The notes beneath the pieces are model-generated. The model saw only the letters and a program-made list of their open reading frames with translations, did no database searches and was not told the DNA's origin. Below, one piece after another: positions 1 through 8,868 of a stretch of DNA of 64,000 nt (positions are counted from its first letter, which is position 1; the number at the start of each line of letters is the position of its first letter). Both the position numbers and the translations under genes were made by a program. Source of the stretch: Rubellimicrobium arenae (GTDB taxonomy: Bacteria; Pseudomonadota; Alphaproteobacteria; Rhodobacterales; Rhodobacteraceae); contig NZ_JAFMSS010000001.1 in assembly GCF_017916295.1 (NCBI RefSeq), positions 1 to 64,000 of the forward strand, in the 5' to 3' direction.

Positions 1-83
1 GCCAAGGCCCGCGCCACCCCCAGCCCGATGCCGACGCTCCCCCCCGTCACCACCGCCACCTTGCCCGCCAACCCCAGGTCCAT
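1..83 (-). CDS. SDR-family oxidoreductase, N-terminal fragment (cut by window edge)
   Basis: Only the first 27 codons are present; the gene runs off the left end. They begin MDLGLAGKVAVVTGG and continue with SVGIG, so the glycine-rich TGGxxGIG dinucleotide-binding motif of a short-chain dehydrogenase is visible at about residues 14-20. The ATG lies 2 bp after the smoS stop, so it is probably the last gene of the polyol operon. In the Rhodobacter smo operon the corresponding place holds mannitol dehydrogenase mtlK, which is not an SDR, so this enzyme differs and its substrate cannot be told from the fragment. Confidence 0.75.
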   Translation of the reverse strand, partial: MDLGLAGKVAVVTGGSVGIGLGVARAL

Positions 84-85
84 GG

Positions 86-852
86 TCAGGCCATCCAGTT
101 GCCGCCGTCGACCCCATAGGTCTGGGAGACGACGTAGTCGGAATCCGAGGAGGCGAGGAAGATCGCCATGCCGACGAGATCCTCGGCGGTGCCCATGCGG
201 CCGTAGGGGACCGACTGGCCGACGAGCCGTTTCTTCTCGCCCAAGGGGCGGTTCTCCAGGCGGGCGAACTCGGCGTCGACGCCGTCCCAATGCTCGCCAT
301 CGACGACGCCCGGGGCGATCGCGTTCACGTTGATCTTGTGCTGGATCAGGTTGAGCCCGGCGGACTGGGTGAAGCTGATGACCGCGGCCTTGGTCGCGCA
401 GTAGACGGCGACGAAGGGCTCGCCCCGACGGCCGGCCTGGCTCGCCATGTTGATGATCTTGCCGCCCTGCCCGCGCGCGATCATGCCCCGGGCGACGGCC
501 TGCGTGGTGAAGAACACGCCCGAAACGTTGACGGCGAAGAGCTTGTCATAGCTCTCGCGCGTGATCTCCACGATGGGCGCCGCCTCGAAGAGGGCCGCGT
601 TGTTGACCAGGATGTCGATGCCGCCCCAGGCGCCCTCGACCTCGGCGACGGCGGATTCGATGCTGTCCTGCCGCGTCACGTCCATCTGGACCGCCATGGC
701 GCCGTCCAGACCGGCCGCGGCCTGACGCGCGCGGTCGATGTTGACGTCACCGATGGCCACGCGGGCGCCTTCCCGGGTGTAGGCCTCGGCAAAGGCCAGT
801 CCGATGCCGCGGGCCGCCCCGGTGATCAGGGCGCGCTTGCCTTCCAGTCGTT

Positions 853-856
<4 letters not shown>
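86..856 (-). CDS. smoS: Sorbitol (L-iditol/galactitol) dehydrogenase, SDR family
   Basis: This is a 256-aa classical SDR that probably oxidises sorbitol to fructose (and galactitol to tagatose) with NAD+ in the cytoplasm. The TGAARGIG cofactor motif lies at residues 13-20, NNAA near 85, and the catalytic serine precedes YCATK near 155. The C-terminal VDGGNWM ending and the GVVDGEHWDGVDA stretch match what I recall of Rhodobacter sphaeroides SmoS/PolS. Its ATG overlaps the smoK stop by 4 bp (ATGA), so translation is probably coupled to the transporter ATPase. The family and operon position support the polyol role; the exact substrate range is inferred. Confidence 0.9.
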
Positions 857-1854
<998 letters not shown>

Positions 1855-1863
1855 GATGTTCCC

Positions 1864-2694
1864 TTACTTGACGGCGCCGAAGGTGAGGCCGCGCACGAGC
1901 TGGCGCTGGCTGAACCAGCCCATGATCAGGATGGGCGCGATGGCCATGGTCGAGGCGGCGGACAGCTTGGCGTAGAAGAGCCCCTGCGGGCTGGAGAAGC
2001 CCGAGATGAACTTCGTCAGCGGCGCGGCGTCCGTCACCGTGAGGTTGATGGTCCAGAACGCCTCGTTCCAGGCCATGATGACGTTCAGGAGAAAGGTGGA
2101 GGCGATCCCCGGCACGGCCATGGGCGTGAGCACGTAGAGGATTTCGGACATGAGCGAGGCCCCGTCCATGCGCGCCGCTTCCAGGATCTCGCCCGGGATT
2201 TCCTTAAAGTAGGTGTACAGCATCCAGACGATGATCGGCAGGTTGATCAGGGTCAGGATCAGCGTCAGCCCGATCCGGGAGTCCAGAAGGCCCAGCGTCT
2301 TGAAGATCAGGTAGATGGGCACGAGCACGCCGACGGCCGGCATCATCTTGGTGCTCAGCATCCACATCAGAAGGTCGCGGGTCTTGCTCCCCGGCACGAA
2401 CGCCATCGACCAGGCGGCCGGTACCGCGACCGCCAGCCCCAGGATCGTGGAGCCGAGCGAGATGATGACCGAGTTCCAGAAGTAGTCGAAGTAGTTCCGC
2501 TGGTTCTGCACGTCGACGTAGTTCTTCACCGTCCAGTCGAAGAACAGGAACTGCGGCGGCGAGGCGACGGCGATGGGCTCGGGCTTGAAGCTCGTCAGGA
2601 AGGTCCAGAGGATCGGGAAGAACAGGAGAAGGGCCACGGCCCAGGCGAGGACCGTGTTCAGCAGCTTGCGTTGGGGGGTGACGGCGCGGGCCAT
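1864..2694 (-). CDS. smoG: Sorbitol/mannitol ABC transporter permease
   Basis: This 276-aa inner-membrane permease belongs to the MalG-type (CUT1) family. The cytoplasmic loop that docks on the ATPase is visible as EAARMDGASLMSEIL (about residues 170-185, the EAA motif), and hydrophobic helices are spread along the protein, the first near residues 15-33. It pairs with SmoF, whose stop lies 13 bp upstream. The end of the gene is 9 bp before smoK. A multi-helix sugar permease inside an smoEFGK-type operon supports a polyol substrate. Confidence 0.92.
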   Translation of the reverse strand: MARAVTPQRKLLNTVLAWAVALLLFFPILWTFLTSFKPEPIAVASPPQFLFFDWTVKNYVDVQNQRNYFDYFWNSVIISLGSTILGLAVAVPAAWSMAFVPGSKTRDLLMWMLSTKMMPAVGVLVPIYLIFKTLGLLDSRIGLTLILTLINLPIIVWMLYTYFKEIPGEILEAARMDGASLMSEILYVLTPMAVPGIASTFLLNVIMAWNEAFWTINLTVTDAAPLTKFISGFSSPQGLFYAKLSAASTMAIAPILIMGWFSQRQLVRGLTFGAVK

Positions 2695-2707
2695 GGGCGG
2701 AGTCTCC

Positions 2708-3580
2708 TCAGGCGTCCAGGTTGCGGCCGACGGCGCGCATCAGGAACATGGCGACGATGTTGGCGAGGATGACGGCGACCACGCCGCCCGCGGCAGCCGT
2801 GCCCGCGTCGAAGTCGAGAAGGGCTTCCTTGTAGACCAGGTAGGTCAGCGTCGTGGAGGCGTTGCCCGGACCGCCGTTGGTCGTGACCAGGATCTCCCCG
2901 AAGATGCCGAGAAGAAAGATCGTCTCGATCAGGATCACGACCGTGATGGCGCGGGCGAGATGCGGCAGCATGATGAACCAGAACCGCTTCACGGGCGGCG
3001 CCCCGTCCATCTCGGCGGCTTCCAGCTGCTCGGAGGACAGCGACTGCAGCGCGGTCAGCAGGATCAACGTGGCAAAGGGCAGCCATTCCCAGGAGACGAT
3101 CAGGATGATCGAGCCCAGCGGAGCCTGGCCCAGGAAGTCGAAGGGCCTCAGGCCGATGAACTTGAACAGTTCGGCGAAAAGCCCGTTCGTCGGGTTGAAG
3201 AACATGTTCTTCCAGATCAGCGCCGCGACGGGCGGCATGATGAAGAACGGCGAGATCACCAGGATCCGCACGATCCCCTGCCCCCAGAGCGGCTGGTCGA
3301 TCAGCAGCGCGATCAGGATCCCGCCCACCACGGTGATGGCCAGCACGCCCACGACCAGGATCAGGGTGTTCAGGATCGCATCCAGAAAGCCCGACGTGCC
3401 CACGAAGTTGACGTAGTTCGCCAGGCCGATGAAACCGGACCGGTCGGGATAAAGCAGGTTGTAGCGCTGGAACGAGAACCAGAGCGTCAAAACCAGCGGA
3501 ACGATCATCCAGATCAGGAGCAGACCCACCGCCGGCGAAAGCATCAGCCGGGCGGCGGAGCGGGAGGCTTGCGTGGACAT
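2708..3580 (-). CDS. smoF: Sorbitol/mannitol ABC transporter permease
   Basis: This 290-aa MalF-type permease has a hydrophobic N-terminal helix near residues 13-33 and an EAA loop (EAAEMDGAPPVKRFWFI, about residues 190-206). It forms the transmembrane heterodimer with SmoG. The gene starts 124 bp after the smoE stop; that gap holds two hairpins, as is common between a highly expressed binding-protein gene and its permease genes. The ATG at 3580 is the first good start. Confidence 0.92.
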   Translation of the reverse strand: MSTQASRSAARLMLSPAVGLLLIWMIVPLVLTLWFSFQRYNLLYPDRSGFIGLANYVNFVGTSGFLDAILNTLILVVGVLAITVVGGILIALLIDQPLWGQGIVRILVISPFFIMPPVAALIWKNMFFNPTNGLFAELFKFIGLRPFDFLGQAPLGSIILIVSWEWLPFATLILLTALQSLSSEQLEAAEMDGAPPVKRFWFIMLPHLARAITVVILIETIFLLGIFGEILVTTNGGPGNASTTLTYLVYKEALLDFDAGTAAAGGVVAVILANIVAMFLMRAVGRNLDA

Positions 3581-3623
3581 GACGTGCTGGACCTCGCGGG
3601 TCGGGGACGGCGGCCCGGTTCGA

Positions 3624-3686
3624 CCTTCCGCCCGGAAGGCGCCGGACCCTTGATCGGGGAAAGGCCGGCCCAGGATCGGACCGGCC
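3624..3686 (-). terminator. Two hairpins between smoE and smoF (mRNA stabiliser or attenuator)
   Basis: Reading leftwards after smoE, a stem CCGGCC/GGCCGG (3681-3686 with 3663-3668) is followed by a compact stem CCTTCC-loop4-GGAAGG (3624-3639). Neither has a clear T tract. In binding-protein-dependent sugar operons such hairpins often protect the upstream binding-protein message and lower permease expression; that role is inferred here. Confidence 0.4.
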
Positions 3687-3704
3687 CCGGATCTCGGGTG
3701 AGGG

Positions 3705-5024
3705 TTACTGGATGTAGCCCGCCGAGGTCATTTCCTGGGTCGCGATCTCCTGCGCCGAGGCCAAGGCTTCGTCGGCGGTCTTCTCACCCGCCAGCGCGGC
3801 CGAGAACTCCTGCCCGACCGAGGTGCCGAGACCCTGGAACTCCGGGATCGCGACGAACTGCACGCCGGTGTAGGGAACCGGGTCCACCGTCGGCTGCTGC
3901 GGGTCCGCGGCGTTGATCGAGTCGATCGTCATCTGCGCGAAGGGAGCGGCGCTCAGGTACTCCTGGTTCTCGTAGAGCGAGGTGCGCGTGCCCGGGGGAA
4001 CGTTCGCCCAGCCTTCGTTCGCGGCCACCAGCTCGGTGTAGCCCTTGGACGTGGCCCATTCGATGAACTGCTTGGCCGCGTCCGGAGCGTCCGAGGAGGA
4101 CGGGATCGCCAGCGCCCAGGACCAGAGCCAGTTCGCCCGCTTGCCCTTGCCGGCGTCCGGGGCGAGCGCGAAGCCCACCTTGTCGGCGACCGTCGAGTTG
4201 TTCGGGTCGGTCACGAACGATGCCGCCACGGTGGCGTCGATCCACATGCCGCACTTGCCTTGCTGGAACAGCGTCAGGTTCTCGTTGAAGCCGTTCGAGG
4301 AGGCACCGGGCGGGCCGTAGTTGTTCATCAGGTCGAGGTAGTCGGTGATCGCGGCCTTCCACTCGGGGCTGTCGAACTGGGGCTGCCAGTTCTCGTCGAA
4401 CCAGCGGGCGCCGTAGGAGTTGGCCATGGTCGTGAGGAACGCCACGTTCTCGCCCCAACCGGCCTTGCCGCGCAGGCAGATGCCGTACACGCCAGCGTCC
4501 GCGTCGTTCAGCTTGGCGGCGGCTTCCTTGACGAAGTCCCAGGTCGGGGCGTCGGGCATGGTCAGCCCGGCGGCCTCGAACAGGTCCTTGCGGTACATGA
4601 TGAACGAGGATTCGCCATAGAAGGGCACGGCATAAAGGTTGTCGTCCACCGACAGGCCGGCGCGGATCGGCGGCAGGATGTCGTTGACGTCGTATTCGGC
4701 CGGCAGGTCGTTCAGCGGCACGAGCCAGCCCTGCTTGCCCCAGATCGGAACCTCGTAGGTGCCGATGGTGATCACGTCATACTGGCCGCCGTTCGTGGCG
4801 ATGTCCGTCGTCACGTTCTGGCGCAGCACGTTCTCTTCGAGGGTCACCCATTCCAGGGCGATGTCGGGATGCTGGGCGGTGAAGTCGTCGGTCAGGCCCT
4901 GCATCCGGACCATGTCGCCGTTGTTCACGGTGGCGATGGTCAGCGTCGTTTCCTGGGCCGACGCGGCCAAGCCGATGGCGCAAAGCGCCGTTGCCCCCAG
5001 AAGGGCCCGGGTCGTCATTGTCAT
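3705..5024 (-). CDS. smoE: Periplasmic sorbitol/mannitol-binding protein
   Basis: This 439-aa family-1 extracellular solute-binding protein delivers polyol to SmoFGK. A Sec signal peptide covers about residues 1-23 (MTMTTRALLGATALCAIGLA then ASA before Gln), followed by LTIATVNNGDM typical of the mature N terminus. A GGGGAGGA ribosome site lies just upstream of the ATG at 5024; a second in-frame ATG two codons on is possible. It is first in the transporter operon and behind a strong promoter and operator-like element at 5051-5100. Confidence 0.92.
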   Translation of the reverse strand: MTMTTRALLGATALCAIGLAASAQETTLTIATVNNGDMVRMQGLTDDFTAQHPDIALEWVTLEENVLRQNVTTDIATNGGQYDVITIGTYEVPIWGKQGWLVPLNDLPAEYDVNDILPPIRAGLSVDDNLYAVPFYGESSFIMYRKDLFEAAGLTMPDAPTWDFVKEAAAKLNDADAGVYGICLRGKAGWGENVAFLTTMANSYGARWFDENWQPQFDSPEWKAAITDYLDLMNNYGPPGASSNGFNENLTLFQQGKCGMWIDATVAASFVTDPNNSTVADKVGFALAPDAGKGKRANWLWSWALAIPSSSDAPDAAKQFIEWATSKGYTELVAANEGWANVPPGTRTSLYENQEYLSAAPFAQMTIDSINAADPQQPTVDPVPYTGVQFVAIPEFQGLGTSVGQEFSAALAGEKTADEALASAQEIATQEMTSAGYIQ

Positions 5025-5050
5025 TGTTCCTCCCCTTTGCCCGTTCGGGC

Positions 5051-5073
5051 AAATGCTTACTCGGTGAGCAAAT
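5051..5073 (-). promoter_or_regulatory. Imperfect palindrome, probable operator of the smo regulator
   Basis: Half-sites AAATGCTTAC and GTGAGCAAAT flank TCG; 7 of 10 positions match as an inverted repeat. The element lies 27-49 bp upstream of the smoE start and overlaps the downstream edge of the putative -10 box. A SorC-type regulator is encoded just upstream. The repeat and its position are seen; the regulator pairing is inferred. Confidence 0.5.
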
Positions 5074-5100
5074 ATTCTTGACCTACGGCCCGCCTGTCAA
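5072..5100 (-). promoter_or_regulatory. Candidate sigma-70 promoter of smoE
   Basis: On the minus strand a perfect TTGACA (5095-5100) is followed 17 nt later by GAATAT (5072-5077). The -35 box also overlaps a perfect 14-bp palindrome, CCTGTC AA GACAGG (5093-5106). The good -35 and correct spacing support a promoter; the -10 is a weak match. Confidence 0.5.
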
Positions 5101-5156
5101 GACAGGTTCCACGCCGCGATGCGGCATAAACCGAACTAGGACAGTAGCTTGCCGCT

Positions 5157-6113
5157 TCATCGGAGCAACCATTCGGCCGTGGCCTCGTTGGTGACCAGAC
5201 CGCTGACCAGCTGTCCCCTCAGAGCCGCGCGGATGGCGGGAACCTTGCCCTCGCCGACGGCGACGGCGACGACCATCCGCTCGTCTGCCCGGGGAAGAGG
5301 CGCAGAGGCGACGCGACGGGTGAACGGGCTGTCCATCACCTGCCCATCGGCATCGTAGACCCAGGACGTGATCTCGCCCGCGGCTCCGGCCCGGACCAGC
5401 TCCTTCATTTCATCGAGGGTCATGAAGCCATCGACGACGAGCGGGGCCTTCGGCCCGATCGGTCCCACCCCCACGAGGGTCAGGTCAGCCTTTGCGCAGA
5501 GCGCCAGGGTGTGGCGCACGGATTTCTGCCCATGGAGCACGGCCAGTTCGGCCTCGTCCTCGGCCAGAACCGGCAGAGGGAATGGATAGTGCGGCGCACC
5601 GACCCGGTCGGCCATCCGGATGACGGCGTTGTAGGCGGTGGCCTGCCCGTCCGACATCATGTTGCCGAGCAAGGACACGATCCGATGCTGCGGGCAATCC
5701 ATCCGGGACAGCGCCTCGACCGTGGCCTTGAGCGCGCGGCCGGTGCCAAGCGCGATGATCTTGGGGTCGGGGCTCCGGAGCGTCTTTTCCAGCAGCCCGG
5801 CAGCGGCACTGGCCACTCCGGCCAGGAGGTCAGGCGCGGCAGGGTCCGAGGGCACCACCTCGGCCAGCCGAAGGCCATAGCGGTCGGTCAGCGCCGCAGC
5901 CAGATCCATGCACCGGCCGATCGGGTGATCGAGCCGGACCTTCACCAGCCGTTCCGCCATGGCCATCGCGACGAGCCGCTGCGCCGTCTGCCGCGACACG
6001 CCCATCTTCTGGGCGATCTCGTCCTGGGTGTTCCCGGCGACGTAATACAGCCAGCCCGCACGGGCGGCCTCGTCCAGCCGGGTGGGAGGAGATGAGAAAC
6101 GTTGGGTCGTCAA
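5157..6113 (-). CDS. smoC: SorC/DeoR-type sugar-binding transcriptional regulator of the smo operon
   Basis: This is a 318-aa SorC-family regulator. An N-terminal helix-turn-helix (NTQDEIAQKMGVSRQTAQRLV) is followed by a sugar-phosphate-isomerase-like effector domain with ALGTGRALKATVEAL and LVGVGPIGPKAPL. I choose the TTG at 6113: its G is shared with the TGA of the upstream HAD gene (TTGA overlap) and GGAG lies 8 nt upstream. An ATG at 6179 would add 22 residues and read 70 bp into the HAD gene. It probably binds the palindrome in front of smoE and responds to a polyol or its phosphate. Confidence 0.82.
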   Translation of the reverse strand: MTTQRFSSPPTRLDEAARAGWLYYVAGNTQDEIAQKMGVSRQTAQRLVAMAMAERLVKVRLDHPIGRCMDLAAALTDRYGLRLAEVVPSDPAAPDLLAGVASAAAGLLEKTLRSPDPKIIALGTGRALKATVEALSRMDCPQHRIVSLLGNMMSDGQATAYNAVIRMADRVGAPHYPFPLPVLAEDEAELAVLHGQKSVRHTLALCAKADLTLVGVGPIGPKAPLVVDGFMTLDEMKELVRAGAAGEITSWVYDADGQVMDSPFTRRVASAPLPRADERMVVAVAVGEGKVPAIRAALRGQLVSGLVTNEATAEWLLR

Positions 6114-6811
6114 CTTCGAAGCTCCGATTCTGGCCGAGCCTCGACAAGGGTCGGATAGACCGCCACGAGGTCCGTCCACGACCAGAATGGCGTCAACCGG
6201 CTCTCGCTGTCAAATGGCTGGGCAATGTCCCCGTCCCGCAGGGAGGCGAGATGGCTGGCCCCCGCGAAGAACGCGACCTGCATTCCTGCGGCCTGCGCGG
6301 CCTCCAGGCCAGGGGCGCTGTCCTCGATGACTAGGCAGGCCTGCGGCGCGACGCCCATCTGCTGCGCCGCATGGAGGAACAGGTCGGGGGCGGGCTTGCC
6401 ACGCGGCACCTCGCTCGCCGTGAAGACCCGGGGGAAGAAGCGGTCCAGCCCCGCGATGGCGAGGCTCCGCGCCGCCCTCTCGGGCGAGGAGGACGTCGCG
6501 ACGCAGGCGCGAACGGCCAGGCGAGCCAGGACGTCGAGGACGCCGGTCGTCGGCCGCAGATCCACCTCGAAGCGTTCGAGAAGCCTGCGGCGGTAAGCCG
6601 CCTCGAAGTCGGCCGGCAAGGCCGCGCCCAGCACCTCGCGAATATGCCGGGCGACGGTCGGAAAGCTCCGCCCAAGGAAGTTCCGGCGAACGTAGGCTTC
6701 GTCGAACATCACACCGGCCTCGCGGGCGAGCTCGACCAGCACGCGGGCCGAGATGACCTCGCTGTCGATGAGAACACCATCGCAGTCGAAGATCACGAGG
6801 CTCGGGGTCAT
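6110..6811 (-). CDS. HAD-superfamily phosphatase (beta-phosphoglucomutase-like)
   Basis: This 233-aa haloacid-dehalogenase-fold hydrolase has the nucleophile motif FDCDGVLIDSE (Asp9, Asp11), a helical cap, VATSSSPERA (motif II), GKPAPDLFL (motif III lysine) and VIEDSAPGLEAA (motif IV). The ATG at 6811 puts motif I at the N terminus as usual; a longer frame to 6946 has no family-like sequence. It overlaps smoC by 4 bp. A phosphatase co-encoded with the polyol regulator may remove a sugar phosphate, but the substrate is unknown. Confidence 0.82.
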   Translation of the reverse strand: MTPSLVIFDCDGVLIDSEVISARVLVELAREAGVMFDEAYVRRNFLGRSFPTVARHIREVLGAALPADFEAAYRRRLLERFEVDLRPTTGVLDVLARLAVRACVATSSSPERAARSLAIAGLDRFFPRVFTASEVPRGKPAPDLFLHAAQQMGVAPQACLVIEDSAPGLEAAQAAGMQVAFFAGASHLASLRDGDIAQPFDSESRLTPFWSWTDLVAVYPTLVEARPESELRS

Positions 6812-6953
6812 GGTCGGGGGCCAGCGGAACGGGATGTGGATCAAGGGCCTAGCATGGCCGCGCCGGCCCGCCAACGTCCGCCTCGACAACCCAGGTTCCG
6901 ATGCGAACCACGAGTGTCGGGCGCGGGCTTGGCCCGGACCGGTCAAGCTCCGC

Positions 6954-7733
6954 TCAGGTGATCCCGGACGGTTCCACGTCGCGGTCCGGGTCGGACAAGT
7001 CGGCGTCCGAGGAGGGCCGGCCGCGAAAGCCGGTCGCCACGACGAACTTCTCCGACGAATCCGAGCGCGAGGCCGGGGGCTTCACGTTCTCGACCTTCCG
7101 GAAGGCCAGCTTGAGCCGTTTCTGCAGCTCTCCTTCCGCGCCGCCCGCCAGGACCTTGGCCACGAACACCCCGCCCGGGGCGAGCACGTCGAAGGCCAGT
7201 TCGGCCGCCGCCTCGCAGAGCGCGATGATACGAAGGTGATCGGTCTGCTTGTGGCCCGAGGCAGAGGCAGCCATGTCCGACATGACGACGTCCGCCTGCC
7301 CGCCCAGCCATTCCTTGACCTTCTCGTCGGCCCCGTCGCTGAGGAAGTCGAGCTGGTGGATCTCGGCGCCCGCGACGGGATCCACCTCCTGCAGGTCGAG
7401 CCCGAGAACGCGGCCCTGAGGCTTGCCCGACTTCTCGCCCAGGGCGTTGACCCGGGGCACCGCCACCTGCGCCCAGCCTCCGGGGGCCGAGCCGAGGTCC
7501 ACGATCCGTGCGCCCGGCACGAGAAAATGGAACTTGTCGTCCAGCTCGATCAGCTTGTAGGCGGCGCGGCCCCGATACCCCTCGGCCTTGGCGCGCCTCA
7601 CATAGGGATCGTTCAGCTGCCGCTCGAGCCAGAGCTTGGAGGACAGCTTGCGCCCCTTGGCCGTCTTCACCTTGACGGTCAGGTCGCGCTGCCCCCGTCC
7701 AGAGGTCGGCTTTCCGGTCGGGGGCTTGGGCAT
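6954..7733 (-). CDS. rlmE: 23S rRNA (uridine-2'-O)-methyltransferase RlmE/FtsJ
   Basis: This 259-aa enzyme methylates U2552 in the ribosomal A-loop using S-adenosylmethionine. The AdoMet-binding segment IVDLGSAPGGWAQVAV is clear, with FLSDGADEKV and DVVMSDMAA further on, GVFVAKVLAGG and a C-terminal KPPASRSDSSEKF; these fit the K-D-K-E catalytic tetrad. The ATG at 7733 gives the basic N-terminal tail (MPKPPTGKPTSGRGQRDL); an extended frame to 7898 is not family-like. It lies 82 bp after the pterin methyltransferase stop and may share its transcript. Confidence 0.9.
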   Translation of the reverse strand: MPKPPTGKPTSGRGQRDLTVKVKTAKGRKLSSKLWLERQLNDPYVRRAKAEGYRGRAAYKLIELDDKFHFLVPGARIVDLGSAPGGWAQVAVPRVNALGEKSGKPQGRVLGLDLQEVDPVAGAEIHQLDFLSDGADEKVKEWLGGQADVVMSDMAASASGHKQTDHLRIIALCEAAAELAFDVLAPGGVFVAKVLAGGAEGELQKRLKLAFRKVENVKPPASRSDSSEKFVVATGFRGRPSSDADLSDPDRDVEPSGIT

Positions 7734-7815
7734 GGCAACACCGTTCGTCAGATTCCTTCCGCCAGATAGGCCTTCGTTCAGGAAGTTGCCACCACGGGCG
7801 GAAGGATCCGGGACG

Positions 7816-8865
7816 TCAGGCGCGACGGCGACCCCCGGCCCGGCGCTGACGACCCTCGCCCTCGGCCGCGGGCGGGCGATTGAACTTGATCCAGTCACCG
7901 CCCGAGGGATCGTTGTTGGTCAGGAAGTTGGCGGCGCGGATGGCTTCCATTTCCTTGCCGGGGCGGGCCTTGGTCGACCCCAGGCCGAACAGCTGCACGA
8001 AGGTCTCATCGTCCATGCCTTCGGGAAGGACGACGCCCGCGGCAGCGACCTCGGCCTTCTTTTCGGCGATGGCCTTCTGCGTGATCGGCAGCGCCACCGG
8101 GTTCATGATGGCGCTGGTCATGCCCGCGCCCATGGCCATCGGCAGGAAGGCGTTGTTGATGCCGTGCCGGTTCGGGAGCCCGAACGAGATGTTGGACGCC
8201 CCGCAGGTCGTGTTGACGCCCAGTTCCTCGCGCAGGCGGCGGACGAGCGTGAACACCTGCAGCCCGGCGGTCGCCATCGCGCCCACCGGCATCACCAGCG
8301 GGTCCACGACGATGTCATGGGCCGGGATGCCGAAGTCGGCCGCGCGCTGCACGATCTTCTTGGCGACGGCAAAGCGGACGTCGGGGTCCTCGCTGATGCC
8401 GGTGTCGTCGTTCGAGATCGCCACGACCGGCACGTTGTACTTCTTGACGAGCGGCAGCACGAATTCGAGCCGCTCCTCCTCGCCCGTGACCGAGTTGAGG
8501 AGCGGGCGGCCCTTGCACACCTGCAGACCGGCCTCGAGCGCGGCCGGAACCGAGGAGTCGATGCAGAGCGGCACGTCCACCAGCCCCTGCACGAGCTCGA
8601 TGATCTTGCGCATCAGCGGCGGCTCGGTCTCGTTCGGGTTGGGGTTGGAGTTGTAGACCACCCCGGCGTTGATATCGAGAACGGTGGCCCCGCAGGCGAC
8701 CTGGGCGATGGCGTCCGCCTCGACGGTCGAGAAGTCCCCCGCCTCCAGCTCGGCCGCGAGCTTCTTGCGCCCCGTCGGGTTGATGCGCTCGCCGATCACG
8801 CAGAAGGGCTGGTCGAAGCCGATGATCGCGGTTTTCGTCTGCGATTCGACGATGGTACGGGTCAT
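7816..8865 (-). CDS. Pterin-binding (methyltetrahydrofolate) methyltransferase, split methionine synthase subunit
   Basis: This 349-aa protein is a dihydropteroate-synthase-fold domain like the methyl-THF module of MetH. GERINPTGR (residues 25-33), VLDINAG (62-68), CIDSS (101-105), NSVTGEE (124-130), ISNDDTG (150-156), DPLV (188-191) and GASNISFGLPNR (222-233) form the pterin-binding barrel. It should carry the methyl group from methyl-THF to the corrinoid protein. An arginine-rich tail (EGRQRRAGGRRRA) ends the protein. It starts 3 bp after the MTHFR-like gene stop. Assignment to methionine synthesis rests on published Phaeobacter genetics as I recall them; the family alone only shows methyl-THF binding. 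Confidence 0.85.
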   Translation of the reverse strand: MTRTIVESQTKTAIIGFDQPFCVIGERINPTGRKKLAAELEAGDFSTVEADAIAQVACGATVLDINAGVVYNSNPNPNETEPPLMRKIIELVQGLVDVPLCIDSSVPAALEAGLQVCKGRPLLNSVTGEEERLEFVLPLVKKYNVPVVAISNDDTGISEDPDVRFAVAKKIVQRAADFGIPAHDIVVDPLVMPVGAMATAGLQVFTLVRRLREELGVNTTCGASNISFGLPNRHGINNAFLPMAMGAGMTSAIMNPVALPITQKAIAEKKAEVAAAGVVLPEGMDDETFVQLFGLGSTKARPGKEMEAIRAANFLTNNDPSGGDWIKFNRPPAAEGEGRQRRAGGRRRA

Positions 8866-8868
8866 TCT

